A DNA stretch of 64,000 nucleotides from an uncultured Prevotellaceae bacterium (GCA_947167935.1 CAMVJU010000003.1:86534-150533); one strand, 5' to 3'; shown: positions 43,967-54,451, counted from the stretch's first letter. Program-made: numbers and translations. Notes: generated by a model not told the origin, from the sequence alone.

Positions 43967-46075
43967 TTAGTATCCATAGTAATTCTTATAGGCTCCTGCT
44001 GAACGCTGGATAGCCAGGTTGGGATAAGGGAGAATGTAACGCACTACAGGCAGTTCGCTGGCTTGGGGGATGGTGGAGAACTGTTCCTGTGCCCCGTTGC
44101 GTATCAGCCAGATGTTACCGCTGTCATCACAACGGATGAATCCGTAGAAGGAGTATTTGCACTGGTCTTTCGGAGTGCCGTTGTCAGCGTTACCCCACTG
44201 ATAGAAGTCGGCTCTGTTCCAAGCCTTGGCCGAGAATCCGAAGTTGGTAATCTGGCTGGTGATGGGCTGGCTGGCAGCACGCTTGTAGGCGTTGTAGATG
44301 CGCAGGCTCTTGAGCGACTGGTTGGGATAGCGTTGGACGACGCTTCCAGCAGCATTGATGGTGTAGCCGTAATACTGGTCCTTAAAGAAGAGTAGTGCCA
44401 GTCCGTTGGCAATGGGCTCGTCGATGTTGTACTGGTGGTAGTAGATGCGCTCAGGCAGGTTGTCAATATATCCGGCATCGGTGGAGTAGCCGTCATGTTC
44501 GTTGATGGCGTCTTCAAATCCGGACATACTGCCTACGTTCTGCATGCCAGCAGAATAGTAACGCAGGAAACTGTAAACCACTTCCTCAGCATAGGTGTTG
44601 GTACGAACGAGGTCACGCCAGCGTGAGTTCTCACCGGCAAACTCCCATTTGCGCTCGTCGAGGATAGCCTTTTGGAAAGCTTCCTTGCTGCTCTGTGCCT
44701 CAGTGATGAAGTTGGGGTCGCCGTCCTCGAAGGCACGGCTGTGTACCTGCTGCAGACACTCAACAGCCTTGTCGGTGGGGCCACCGTTCAATTCGTTGGC
44801 AGCCTCGGCATACATCAGCAACACGTCAGCGTAGCGCATGTAGGGATAGTTGATACCAGTAGAGCCTGTGGTGATGTTGCCCAAGGCAGAACCTTCTGAC
44901 GTCCATAGCTTCGACCACTTGTTGTTATGTACGGTATAGTCGTTGCGGATATAGACGGAGTCTGCCAGATTGCCTTCGCTGTTGGTGAAATAAGAGTAGT
45001 ACCACAGTCCATTGATAAACTCGCGGCGCTGGTCACCGTTACGGAACAGGAAACGGTAGAAGGCGTTCAGACGTCCGTTGCCGCTGGTGGCTCCCCAAGG
45101 ACCTACGGTCTCGCTCTCATAGGCAGAGTAGGTGGGCCCCTGAATATAACCGATGTTACCGGTCGACTCCTTGGCGAAGGGAATCTCGAAGATGGGGTCG
45201 TCGTTGTTGATGACCTGATAGTTACATTCGTTGACAAACACGTCCTGATAACTTTGTGCAAGCTTGTGAGTGCCAGAGAGAATCACGGAGTCTGCATACT
45301 GCATAGCGATGCGGTAATACTCCTGCCAGTTTTGCGAACGCTCCATTGTGCCGTAGCTCTTGGAATCACTCTTGTTGGGGCGCAACGAATAGCCGCCGGC
45401 TGTCAGTGCAATACGTGCGATGAGGGCATGTGCGAATTCCTTTGAGCAACGCTCTACAGTGACACTGTTAGCGGTCAGCATGTTGGGCGCTGCCTTCTGC
45501 AGATCTTCGATGATGGCCTTTTGAACGTCCTCGCGGTCGGCAACGGGAATGACAAAGTCGCTACCTTTCGTTGAAGCCGGTTCGAAAGTAAAGGGCACGT
45601 CTCCAAACATCACTACGAGATCGTGGTAGGCCATGGCGCGCAGACACTTGGCTTCACCAATCCATTGCATAAACTCCGTGTCGGAAGTGTCGTAAAGCGG
45701 ACTGTTCTCTGCCGACATGATGAACTTGTTGCAATACTCAATCAAGTTGTAGGCTGCTGTCCAGAAACTGTAGATGTTGCCACCCTGGTCGTCGCAGTCG
45801 AAGCGAGCGTAGGTAGTGTGCTGGTGGGCATTGGACGAACTGATGATCATATCCACGTCGCTGTTCAGCGTGAAGCGGGTGAAATAGGCATCTCCATAGA
45901 GGTTGCTTGACAGCGCCTGGGCGTAGACACCATTGAGGGCGCGATTCACCTCCGTTTTCTGGCTGAACACGAAGTCTTCAGTATAGGCTGACGGCGCATC
46001 AACGTCAAGGTAGTCGTTGCATGATGTCATGGCAAGTGCTGCCACTCCGATCAATAAAATGTATTTTGATTTCAT
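43967..46075 (-). CDS. SusD/RagB family nutrient-binding lipoprotein
   Basis: Lipobox ALAMTSCNDYLD; YMRYADVLLMYAEAANELNGG; immediately downstream of SusC. Confidence 0.95.
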   Translation of the reverse strand: MKSKYILLIGVAALAMTSCNDYLDVDAPSAYTEDFVFSQKTEVNRALNGVYAQALSSNLYGDAYFTRFTLNSDVDMIISSSNAHQHTTYARFDCDDQGGNIYSFWTAAYNLIEYCNKFIMSAENSPLYDTSDTEFMQWIGEAKCLRAMAYHDLVVMFGDVPFTFEPASTKGSDFVIPVADREDVQKAIIEDLQKAAPNMLTANSVTVERCSKEFAHALIARIALTAGGYSLRPNKSDSKSYGTMERSQNWQEYYRIAMQYADSVILSGTHKLAQSYQDVFVNECNYQVINNDDPIFEIPFAKESTGNIGYIQGPTYSAYESETVGPWGATSGNGRLNAFYRFLFRNGDQRREFINGLWYYSYFTNSEGNLADSVYIRNDYTVHNNKWSKLWTSEGSALGNITTGSTGINYPYMRYADVLLMYAEAANELNGGPTDKAVECLQQVHSRAFEDGDPNFITEAQSSKEAFQKAILDERKWEFAGENSRWRDLVRTNTYAEEVVYSFLRYYSAGMQNVGSMSGFEDAINEHDGYSTDAGYIDNLPERIYYHQYNIDEPIANGLALLFFKDQYYGYTINAAGSVVQRYPNQSLKSLRIYNAYKRAASQPITSQITNFGFSAKAWNRADFYQWGNADNGTPKDQCKYSFYGFIRCDDSGNIWLIRNGAQEQFSTIPQASELPVVRYILPYPNLAIQRSAGAYKNYYGY

Positions 46076-46091
46076 AGTCAGTATCTTGCTT

Positions 46092-49000
46092 TTAGAAGGT
46101 GATGTTTGTTCCAAAGACGAAGCCGCGAGCGCGCGGGTAGCGGTTGTAGTCCATACCGCAGGTCAGGCCTGTCTGTACGTCCACCTCAGGATCGTAGCCC
46201 GAATAGCCTGTGATGATGAACAGGTTGGAGGTGGAGACGTAGAAGCGTGCCTTCGAGATACCTGCTTTCTTGGTGAGCTCCTTCGGCAAGGTGTAGCCGA
46301 TGGTGATGTCGTTGCAGCGCAGGAACGAACCGTCCTCGATGAAGTACGACTGTGTCAGTCGGGTTGTCACGTCAGTGGGATTCCACAAGGTGCGGTTGGC
46401 ATTGGCGTTCTTATAGATGTTCACGCAATCATCTACATAATAGAGTTTGTAGAGGATGTCACCCTTCGTGCCGCTCAATGAGCCGTCGATATCGTTGTAC
46501 TGCCAACCGTCCTTGAACTTGCTGAGCACATTGTAGAAATTCCTTGAGTTGCCAACCGATGATGAGAGCATATAGCCAGTGGCGTTGTTCACGTCGAAGT
46601 CGAGCATATAGGTAAAGTTAGCGGTGAAGTCGAAGCTCTTCCATTGTCCGCTCAGACCAAAGCCACCCTGAATCTTCGGGTTGGTGTTGCCGATGACGGT
46701 GCGGTCATTCTCGGTGATGCGTCCGTCGCCGTCCAAGTCCTTGAACTTGATTTTACCGGGTAGGGTAGCGATACCGCTGTTCGAGCTACCGCTGACGTCG
46801 TTGATGACGGTGACATAGCCATCCTCACGCGGAGCACAGTCTTTCGAAGTACCATTGTCGGCAGCTGCTGAGCCCCAAGGCACGGCCTGGTAGTTGTTCA
46901 GCGGGTCGAAGTAAAACTCGTCGAACTGGTAGAGGCCATCGTAGACGAAGCCGTAGATGAGGCCTACCTCGTCGCCTACCTTGATGCAATAGTCGTTGTA
47001 GCTGGACTTCCAGCGGTCGTTCTGGTCCCAGACGACATCGTCGGTGCCGTTCAGTTTGTCAACCTTCTTCTTGTTGAAGCCAAAGTTCAGGTTGGCTGTC
47101 AGCACGTAGTCTTTACCCTGCAGGATGTCGCCGGTGATGGTGAATTCAAAACCTTTGTTAGTGACCTGTCCGATGTTCTGCATCTGGCTGGTGTAGCCAA
47201 TGACAGAGGGTAGGTCGCTATTGTAGAGCAGGTCGCGTGTAGTGTACCAGTAGACTTCGGGATTGATGCTGACGCGGCCATTCCAAAGCGAAATGTCGGC
47301 AGCGAGGTTGCGTTTGATGGTGGTCTCCCACTTGATGTCACGGTTGGCAAACTTGTTGCCGCCGTTGTTGCCGTAATATTGCTCGCCAAACTGCGTCACC
47401 TCACCGAAGCCGGGGCCGCCGGTGGAGTTGATGGCATAGAGCTGGCGCCACATGTCGTTGCTGATGCTGTTGTTGCCGGAAAGACCGTAGGCAGCGCGAA
47501 TCTTGAGCTGACTGATCCATTTGATGTTCTTCATAAAGGGCTCTTCAGAGAGCACCCATGCACCACTGACGGCGGGGAAGTAGCCCCACTGTTTTCCTGG
47601 AGCGAACTTCGTGCTACCGTCGGCACGGAACGTGGCCGACACTAAGTATTTGTGGTTGAAGTTATAGTTGGCCTGTCCGAAGAACGATGCCATGCGGTCG
47701 GGTGTGGCAAGGCTGGTCGTTGACTGATAGGGTGAGCCGAAGCCCATGTTGTTCCACGCCTCGCGGGCCGTGAAGGCACGGGGGAAGTAGCGGTTGGTCA
47801 TGGTGCTGGACTTCGACTGCGAGTTGTGTATCTCTTGTCCAACAAGGAATGACAGGTTGTGCACGTCTTTCAGCGTCAGGCTGTAGTTGGCGGTGTTCGT
47901 CCACACATAGCTCATGGAGTGTCCGTTGCCCACGGCGGCCACCGGCTGGTTGTTGTTGCTCTTGCCAGTGTCGGTCAGTGCGCCGTAGAAACGGTTACTG
48001 TCAGTCCACCGCAGACCGAGAGTGGCCTCCGAGCGCAGCGTCAAGCCCTCGATGGGTCGCCAAGTGAGAGACAGACCGTTGGTATAGGTATACGAGTGGT
48101 TGATCTGCTGGTTGATGGCGATGTCGTTCTTTGGGTTAGTGTAATGGAAAAGCTCCTCCTCGTCAGGATCAGCGTAGGAGGGGTCTATATAACCAAACTC
48201 ACGCAGACCGTTGGTGGGACGGTACTGCAGCACGTCGATGATACCGCCCGTGCCTATCTGTGTTCCACCGGCACCCTCGTTGCGGCGATAGGTGAACTTC
48301 GGGTTGAACTGCAGCGACAGCTTGTCGGTAATCTGCACGTCGGTCTTCACGTTCAGGTTGGTGCGGCGTACACCTGAACCGAGGATGATACCCTTGTCTT
48401 CCGACTGCGTGAGAGAGATGTTGAACTTCACCTTGTCCGAGCCACCTCCGATGTTCACGTTGGTGGAGTAGTTGATGGGTGTCTCGCCCATCACCTCGTC
48501 CTGCCAGTCGTGCGAGGGCAGGGTTGTGTACATATCAAGATCGTAGGGGTTGCCGAAGTTGGCCTTGAAAAATTTGGCGTTGCTCGAGCGGGTGCCATTG
48601 CAGGCGTGCCACTGGTATTGGTAGTTGGCATATTCTGAGGCGTTCATCAGGTTGAGTTTCTTTGACAGATGCTCCATCTTCAGACTACCGTTGAAGCTTA
48701 CCTGTACCTTGCCGGACTGTGCGCTTTTCGTGGTGACCACAACAACGCCGTTGCCACCCTTGGCACCATAGACGGCGGTCAGGGAGGCATCCTTCAGTAC
48801 GTCGATGCTGGCGATATCGCCGGGCGGGATGTCGGTGATGTTTGACACCTGGAAGCCGTCGACAATGTAGAGTGGCTCGTTGGTCTGCGTCACCGAGGTA
48901 CCGCCACGCACGCGGATATGTACTTCAGCACCGGGCTCACCGTCGACCGTGGTCACCTGCACACCTGAAATCTTACCCTGCAGTGCTACTGCGGCTGAGG

Positions 49001-49412
49001 TGACAGGCACCACCTCCAGCTTCTTGCCTGAGATGGAACCTACGGAGCCAGTCAGGTCCTTACGGGCCTTGCTGGTGTAGCCCACGACCACCACCTCATC
49101 TAAGGCAGCGTTGTCGTCCTTCAGCTGGATTTTCATGTTGGGGCCAGCTGTGGCTTCCTGCGACACCATTCCGATGTAGGACACCACAACGGTCTTTCCT
49201 TGCTGTAGCTTCAGCGTAAAGTTACCGTCAAAGTCGGTCGCAGTAGCGTTCTTGGGATTTCCCTTCTCAACTACGGTGGCTCCAATGACAGCCTCGCCTG
49301 TGGCATCAACTACCGTACCCTTAGCTGTGGTCTGCGCATGCAGGTTGCCCACTACTAAGAGCAAACACAGCAGTAGCGCCGTGCGAAAGATACTCTTAAT
49401 GTTTACAGACAT
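46092..49412 (-). CDS. SusC/RagA family TonB-dependent transporter
   Basis: TAKGTVVDATGEAVIGATVVEKG carboxypeptidase-like domain; plug VQVTTVDGEPGAEVHIRVRGGTSVTQTNEPLYIVDG; TonB-dependent barrel. Confidence 0.97.
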   Translation of the reverse strand: MSVNIKSIFRTALLLCLLLVVGNLHAQTTAKGTVVDATGEAVIGATVVEKGNPKNATATDFDGNFTLKLQQGKTVVVSYIGMVSQEATAGPNMKIQLKDDNAALDEVVVVGYTSKARKDLTGSVGSISGKKLEVVPVTSAAVALQGKISGVQVTTVDGEPGAEVHIRVRGGTSVTQTNEPLYIVDGFQVSNITDIPPGDIASIDVLKDASLTAVYGAKGGNGVVVVTTKSAQSGKVQVSFNGSLKMEHLSKKLNLMNASEYANYQYQWHACNGTRSSNAKFFKANFGNPYDLDMYTTLPSHDWQDEVMGETPINYSTNVNIGGGSDKVKFNISLTQSEDKGIILGSGVRRTNLNVKTDVQITDKLSLQFNPKFTYRRNEGAGGTQIGTGGIIDVLQYRPTNGLREFGYIDPSYADPDEEELFHYTNPKNDIAINQQINHSYTYTNGLSLTWRPIEGLTLRSEATLGLRWTDSNRFYGALTDTGKSNNNQPVAAVGNGHSMSYVWTNTANYSLTLKDVHNLSFLVGQEIHNSQSKSSTMTNRYFPRAFTAREAWNNMGFGSPYQSTTSLATPDRMASFFGQANYNFNHKYLVSATFRADGSTKFAPGKQWGYFPAVSGAWVLSEEPFMKNIKWISQLKIRAAYGLSGNNSISNDMWRQLYAINSTGGPGFGEVTQFGEQYYGNNGGNKFANRDIKWETTIKRNLAADISLWNGRVSINPEVYWYTTRDLLYNSDLPSVIGYTSQMQNIGQVTNKGFEFTITGDILQGKDYVLTANLNFGFNKKKVDKLNGTDDVVWDQNDRWKSSYNDYCIKVGDEVGLIYGFVYDGLYQFDEFYFDPLNNYQAVPWGSAAADNGTSKDCAPREDGYVTVINDVSGSSNSGIATLPGKIKFKDLDGDGRITENDRTVIGNTNPKIQGGFGLSGQWKSFDFTANFTYMLDFDVNNATGYMLSSSVGNSRNFYNVLSKFKDGWQYNDIDGSLSGTKGDILYKLYYVDDCVNIYKNANANRTLWNPTDVTTRLTQSYFIEDGSFLRCNDITIGYTLPKELTKKAGISKARFYVSTSNLFIITGYSGYDPEVDVQTGLTCGMDYNRYPRARGFVFGTNITF

Positions 49413-49462
49413 AAATTTTAGTAGTTTTTTGGTTTGTTTGTTTGTAATAATAGAATTTGTTG

Positions 49463-49492
49463 CAAAAGTACAAAAAAATAAGTAGCCGACAA
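49463..49492 (-). promoter_or_regulatory. Bacteroidota-type promoter for susC
   Basis: Minus strand TTTG - 19 bp - TACTTTTG. Confidence 0.65.
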
Positions 49493-49502
49493 AGTTTTGT
49501 CT

Positions 49503-50540
49503 CTACTTTTTTTCGTAAACGATTGCGCTCTTTAACAATTCTTCCGCCTCGCGACGTGCAATTTTACCGGTTTCTGTGAGAGGGATTTTATTGATGCTGC
49601 AAAAGTAGCGTGGATTCCATAGGCGGGGCAGAATTTGCTCGCATAAGGGGCGTAGACTCTCAGCGTCTTGCCGTTCTGTCAGCAGTACTACGGCCTCGCC
49701 CAAACGTACATCTTTTATGCGCGTGATGCAGAAAGGTGCATTCAGGTGTGGTCGTAGCAGTCGCTCCACCTCTTCGGCCTGAATCTTTATGCCGCCAGAG
49801 CAGATAACGTTGTCTTTGCGACCTAGGATGCGGAAGGAGTGGTGAGAGGTGAGAGGTGAGAAATAAGGGGAAAACTCTGCTATGTCGTTGGTAACTAACG
49901 GACCATCGTGTACAGCGGGTGCATTGATGACGAGACAATTCTCGTCATTGAGAGATACATCAACACCCTCGAAGGGTGTGTACCATTCACTGGCGTTGGG
50001 GCCGTTGAGGCGGCGTAGGGCGATATGCGACAGGGTCTCGGTCATGCCGTATGTACTCCAAACGGCATTAGGAAAGTCCTTCAACTTTCGCTCTAATTTT
50101 TCGTCGATGGCGCCACCGCCAATGATGAGGTGCTTAATCTGCATCAGCCGCTTGCGTTCCTCTGGCACCTGTAGCGAATTCCACACCTGCAGGGGTACCA
50201 TAGCGGCAAAGGAAAGTGAAGAGTGAATAGTGAATAGTGAATAATTTGCTGCCGCCATAGGATGACTACTGGGCTCCACGCTGATGAGTTGCAGACCACA
50301 GGTGAGGGCACGCACCACCATCATCTTGCCGGCAATATAGTCAAGGGGCAGGCAGAGCAGGGCCGTGTCGCCTTCTTTCAGTCCTAGAAAGTTGCAGGTG
50401 ATGTGTGCTGATGCTTCCATGCGATGCTTCTCCACCAGCAGGGGCTTCGGATTTCCCGTGGAGCCACTGGTATGCACACAGACATACGAACTGTCGTTGT
50501 GCCATTCAGCCAAAAACTCTTCTAAGGACATGCTCTCCAC
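49503..50540 (-). CDS. menE: o-Succinylbenzoate-CoA ligase (MenE-like AMP-forming enzyme)
   Basis: VHTSGSTGNPKPLLVEK, VWSTYGMTETLSHIA, RILGRKDNVICSGGIKIQAEEVE; adjacent to menC and menB. Confidence 0.93.
   Translation of the reverse strand: MESMSLEEFLAEWHNDSSYVCVHTSGSTGNPKPLLVEKHRMEASAHITCNFLGLKEGDTALLCLPLDYIAGKMMVVRALTCGLQLISVEPSSHPMAAANYSLFTIHSSLSFAAMVPLQVWNSLQVPEERKRLMQIKHLIIGGGAIDEKLERKLKDFPNAVWSTYGMTETLSHIALRRLNGPNASEWYTPFEGVDVSLNDENCLVINAPAVHDGPLVTNDIAEFSPYFSPLTSHHSFRILGRKDNVICSGGIKIQAEEVERLLRPHLNAPFCITRIKDVRLGEAVVLLTERQDAESLRPLCEQILPRLWNPRYFCSINKIPLTETGKIARREAEELLKSAIVYEKK
49840..49862 (-). repeat. (TCACCTC)n array in menE
   Basis: + strand tggtgagaggtgagaggtgagaa; peptide FSPLTSHH. 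Confidence 0.88.
50214..50243 (-). repeat. (TTCACTA)n array in menE
   Basis: + strand aagtgaagagtgaatagtgaatagtgaata; peptide YSLFTIHSSL. Confidence 0.88.
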
Positions 50541-51613
50541 AGTTTATCGCCGCGAATCTCTAAAGGCATAGGGATGTTGTCGGTAAATAGCTGGCCAGTG
50601 CCTAAACCCTGAGGGGTGGTGATTTCGTTGCCATATACAGAGCTGCAGAATTGTGCGATGGCGTTTAAGCCAACATTGCTCTCCAAGGCGGATGTGATCC
50701 ACGAGCCGATTTCCATATCGTTGGCAATCTCAATCCATTCGCGGCAGCCAACCATACCTCCGTGCAACGATGGCTTTAGCACTATATATGCCGGTCGGAT
50801 AATGTTCAGCATCTGCCGTTTCTGTTCTGGGTCATTGATGCCTATGAGTTCTTCGTCGAGTGCAATGGGCAACGGTGATTCACGGCACAGTTCCGCCATA
50901 TTCGCCCATTGGCCCGCCTTGATGGGTTGTTCAATCGAGTGCAGGGCATATTGAGACAGTAGCTCAAGCTTATAGAGGGCGTCGCCGTCGTCGAAGCGAA
51001 AGGCGCCGTTGGCATCGACACGCAGTTCAATCTCGCGTGGTCCGAAACGCTCACGGATTCGATGCAGCAGCTCTATCTCTTGGTCAAAGTCAATGGCACC
51101 AATCTTTAGCTTAATGCAGCGGAACCCCTGCCGCAACTTCTCCTCTATACGCTGAGCCATTTCTTCATAGCTGCCCATCCACACAAGTCCGTTGATAGGA
51201 ATGCCCTCCTTGCCACGGGTGAAAGGCGTGTCGAATAATGCATAATGATTAATGCTTAATGCATAATCTTGATCATCAGATTGCCTGTTATTATGCATTA
51301 AGCATTGAGCATTAAGCATTGATAACATAGCTGTTTCTATGCCAAAAAGCATGGAGGGGTAGGGGCGCAGATCGTCATAGGGGATGATGCCCGTTTGCTC
51401 CACTTCATCGCAGAAACCTCGCAACACATTATTATATAAGAAGGGAGACAGGGCATCGCAGCTCAGGTCGGGTAGGGGAGCGCATTCACCTATACCGACG
51501 GTAGCACCGTCAGACACTGTGACCAGCCAGATGTGTCGCTCGGTGTACACGCCGCGACTCGTTCCCGCTGGTTGTTTGAAATGTAATATACGCTCCTCGA
51601 CGGTTATTTTCAT
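50522..51613 (-). CDS. menC: o-Succinylbenzoate synthase (enolase superfamily)
   Basis: [44 protein letters not shown]; overlaps menE and menB. Confidence 0.93.
   Translation of the reverse strand: MKITVEERILHFKQPAGTSRGVYTERHIWLVTVSDGATVGIGECAPLPDLSCDALSPFLYNNVLRGFCDEVEQTGIIPYDDLRPYPSMLFGIETAMLSMLNAQCLMHNNRQSDDQDYALSINHYALFDTPFTRGKEGIPINGLVWMGSYEEMAQRIEEKLRQGFRCIKLKIGAIDFDQEIELLHRIRERFGPREIELRVDANGAFRFDDGDALYKLELLSQYALHSIEQPIKAGQWANMAELCRESPLPIALDEELIGINDPEQKRQMLNIIRPAYIVLKPSLHGGMVGCREWIEIANDMEIGSWITSALESNVGLNAIAQFCSSVYGNEITTPQGLGTGQLFTDNIPMPLEIRGDKLWRACP
51240..51317. repeat. Inverted pair of GCATTAA/TTAATGC heptamer arrays in menC
   Basis: gcataatgattaatgcttaatgcataat (51240-51267) vs attatgcattaagcattgagcattaagc (51290-51317), 25/28 complementary. 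Confidence 0.88.
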
Positions 51614-52467
51614 GGTATCTGTGGATACTGCTCGAAGTTGGGCTTACGCTTTTCCAAGAAGGCGTGGCCGCCCTCCTGCGCCTCGTCGAGGAAATAGTAA
51701 AGCATGGTAGCGTCGCCGGCTAATTGCTGGATGCCTGCCTGTCCGTCGAGTTCGGCATTGAGGCCCGCCTTGATCATACGCAGGGCAATAGGACTGCGTT
51801 CCATCATCTCCTCGGACCAGCGCACACATTCGTCCTCCAACTCTGACAAGGGCACCACCTTGTTGACGAGTCCCATGTCGAGAGCCTCCTGTGCCGTGTA
51901 CTGCCGGCATAGGAACCATATCTCGCGTGCCTTCTTCTGTCCAACAATGCGTGCTAGATAGCTGGAGCCGAAGCCTGCGTCGAAGCTGCCCACCTTCGGG
52001 CCTGTCTGTCCAAAGATGGCATTCTCTGAGGCGATGGTGAGGTCGCAGACCAGATGCAATACGTGGCCGCCACCGATGGCGTAGCCGTTCACCATAGCGA
52101 TGACAGGCTTGGGTAGACGGCGTATCTGCATCTGCACGTCGAGGACAGAGAGGCGTGGCACACCCTCGTCGTCGATGTAGCCGCCGCGTCCCTTCACGTG
52201 CATATCGCCGCCGGAGCAGAAGGCATGCTTTACATCTTCTAGATGCATGCCTTCAGGCACCTCGCTCATGGCGCCGGTAAGTAGCACCACACGGATGCGC
52301 TGCAGCTCGCGGCATAAGGCGAAGGCTTCGCTCAACTCCTGCGTGGTTTTCGGTGTGAAGGCGTTGCGGAAACGTGGGCGGTTAATGGTGATCTTTGCAA
52401 TGCCGTTATATTCTTCGAAGAGAATCTCCTCGAATTTTCTAATCTCTTTCCACTCTCTTTGTGCCAT
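51610..52467 (-). CDS. menB: 1,4-dihydroxy-2-naphthoyl-CoA synthase
   Basis: [81 protein letters not shown]. Confidence 0.97.
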   Translation of the reverse strand: MAQREWKEIRKFEEILFEEYNGIAKITINRPRFRNAFTPKTTQELSEAFALCRELQRIRVVLLTGAMSEVPEGMHLEDVKHAFCSGGDMHVKGRGGYIDDEGVPRLSVLDVQMQIRRLPKPVIAMVNGYAIGGGHVLHLVCDLTIASENAIFGQTGPKVGSFDAGFGSSYLARIVGQKKAREIWFLCRQYTAQEALDMGLVNKVVPLSELEDECVRWSEEMMERSPIALRMIKAGLNAELDGQAGIQQLAGDATMLYYFLDEAQEGGHAFLEKRKPNFEQYPQIP

Positions 52468-52477
52468 AAATCATTGA

Positions 52478-54436
52478 TTATTGTGTGTAGCCGCGAACAG
52501 GATTCTCGTACATACTGATAGGTATTTTGAACTGCATCATCTCATCAAGGTTGTGCACGGGGTGCTCCATGTCGGCAGGGATGGGCAGCTTGGAGAACTG
52601 CTGGAAATAGAGCAGACAGGCATCACGCCACCACTCAGCGTCACGGGCTTGGATGCGCAGACGGCGCTGGATGTCGTTGAAACGCTCCTCGTCGACATAT
52701 TGCTTCATCGCATCCCATTGAGCCAGCATCTGTCGGGCGCCGATGACACCGTCGGCATATTTGTGGCAGAGCTCGTCCCAGAAACTGCGGCCGCTGTGCA
52801 TACGATGCTGCCAGGGCACATGATGGAACCATGCAAGGTATTTCTCAGGACAGGTGTTGATATCGTTGTACTGGTCACACAGCTCCTTGGGATACTGCGA
52901 TACGGCGTCGGTGCCGTTGTGTGTGCGGTCGAAGCCAAGTCCCTCGCTGTTGGCCTGATGATAGTAAGCTGGTGTCCAGTCGGGGCGTATGCCGGGCACG
53001 GTGTACCAGGGCTCGGGGCCGTAGTGGTGGCCTCCGGCGAAGATGTGGTGCAGGCCGAGGGGCATCATGTAGCTTACAGCCGTCTCATGACTGCCTACCA
53101 TCAGCTGTGTCATCGGCTTCACGAAGTGCTCGTCGCTGGTGAAGGTCTGACGCAGCCATTCGTCGGCAATCTTCTCGCTCTTCATTGTCGGGCTCCAAGC
53201 CAGTCGTCCAAAGGCATACCAGTTGGCTTGTGCAAAGTCATGGCCGCACCAGTTCGTATCGTTGCCGATATTGGCGACGCCAGCCACGGCGGTGAGGCGG
53301 GTGGGCTCGAACAGCGAGAAGAACTCCTGCCACATCGGGGCGAGGAACACGAGATGATTGGCGGCGCCGAGATATTCCTGCGTCACCTGTAGCTCAGCAG
53401 CTAAGGATGTCTTCTGAATGGCGGTGAACAAAGGGCTGTAAGGCTCACGCGGCTGGAAGTCGACGGGACCGTTCTTCACTTGCAAGATGACGTTGGAACG
53501 GAACTTGCCATCCAACGGCATGAACTCGTTGTAGGCCTGCTTGGCGCGGTCCTTGTCCTGTGGATTGTAGACGAAGGCACGCCACATCACGATGCCCTTG
53601 TAACGTTTCAGGGCGTCGGCCATCATGTTGGCGCCGTCGACGTGGGTGCGGCCGAAATCGCATGGGCCAGGCTCGCCCTCGCTATTGGCCTTCACGAGGA
53701 AGCCGCCGAAGTCGGGCACCAGCTTGTAGATCTCATCCACCTTCTTCTTCCACCAGGCACGCACGTCCTTGTCCAATGGGTCAGCCGTCTTCAGTCCTCC
53801 CACGTGGATGGGTGAGGCGAAGTTCACCGACAGATAGACGCGTATGTGATAGGGTCGCAGGATGTCGGCGATGTGTTTCACCTGCTGCAGGTTCTCGGTG
53901 GCCAGGGCCTGCGGCTTTGCATTGACATTATTCAGCACGGTGCCGTTGATGCCGATGGAGGCGTTGGCACGGGCATATTGCAGCAGGATGTCATCGTTGA
54001 CCTCGGGCCAGAAGATGCTGTGTCCGGCAAAGCCACGCTCCACGGTGCCGTTGGGGTTGTCCCAGTGGTTGAGCAGGCGCAGGGAGTAAGTGGGAGTAGA
54101 CGTGATGCTGAAGCGGCTCATGTCGGCTCCCGTCTGCTGCATCCTCAGCAGTTCGAAGGCGCCATAGAGCAGACCGGCGTCGGTGCTGGCCGCTACGGTG
54201 GTCTTGCCGTCCTGACAGGCAATGGTGTAGTCTTCGGGGCCGTAGCCTCTCACTTTCAACAGCTCCAGCTCGCCACCCTTCCAGAATTTGCGCAACTCAT
54301 TGGTGGCAGTGCACGCTGGTCCAGATACTTGTGTGTTGTTTCCTTCGGTCATGCGCAGCCAAAGGCTGTGGCCGTCCTCAGCCCATGCTGCTACGGACAG
54401 CAGCAGGGCCAAGAAGGTATAGCGTAGTCTCATCAT
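52478..54436 (-). CDS. GH67 alpha-glucuronidase
   Basis: GFLVKANSEGEPGPCDFGRTHVDGANMMADAL, ELQVTQEYLG, YMMPLGLHHIFAGGHHYGPEPW. Confidence 0.95.
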   Translation of the reverse strand: MMRLRYTFLALLLSVAAWAEDGHSLWLRMTEGNNTQVSGPACTATNELRKFWKGGELELLKVRGYGPEDYTIACQDGKTTVAASTDAGLLYGAFELLRMQQTGADMSRFSITSTPTYSLRLLNHWDNPNGTVERGFAGHSIFWPEVNDDILLQYARANASIGINGTVLNNVNAKPQALATENLQQVKHIADILRPYHIRVYLSVNFASPIHVGGLKTADPLDKDVRAWWKKKVDEIYKLVPDFGGFLVKANSEGEPGPCDFGRTHVDGANMMADALKRYKGIVMWRAFVYNPQDKDRAKQAYNEFMPLDGKFRSNVILQVKNGPVDFQPREPYSPLFTAIQKTSLAAELQVTQEYLGAANHLVFLAPMWQEFFSLFEPTRLTAVAGVANIGNDTNWCGHDFAQANWYAFGRLAWSPTMKSEKIADEWLRQTFTSDEHFVKPMTQLMVGSHETAVSYMMPLGLHHIFAGGHHYGPEPWYTVPGIRPDWTPAYYHQANSEGLGFDRTHNGTDAVSQYPKELCDQYNDINTCPEKYLAWFHHVPWQHRMHSGRSFWDELCHKYADGVIGARQMLAQWDAMKQYVDEERFNDIQRRLRIQARDAEWWRDACLLYFQQFSKLPIPADMEHPVHNLDEMMQFKIPISMYENPVRGYTQ

Positions 54437-54451
54437 ATAGAAAATAGGGTA

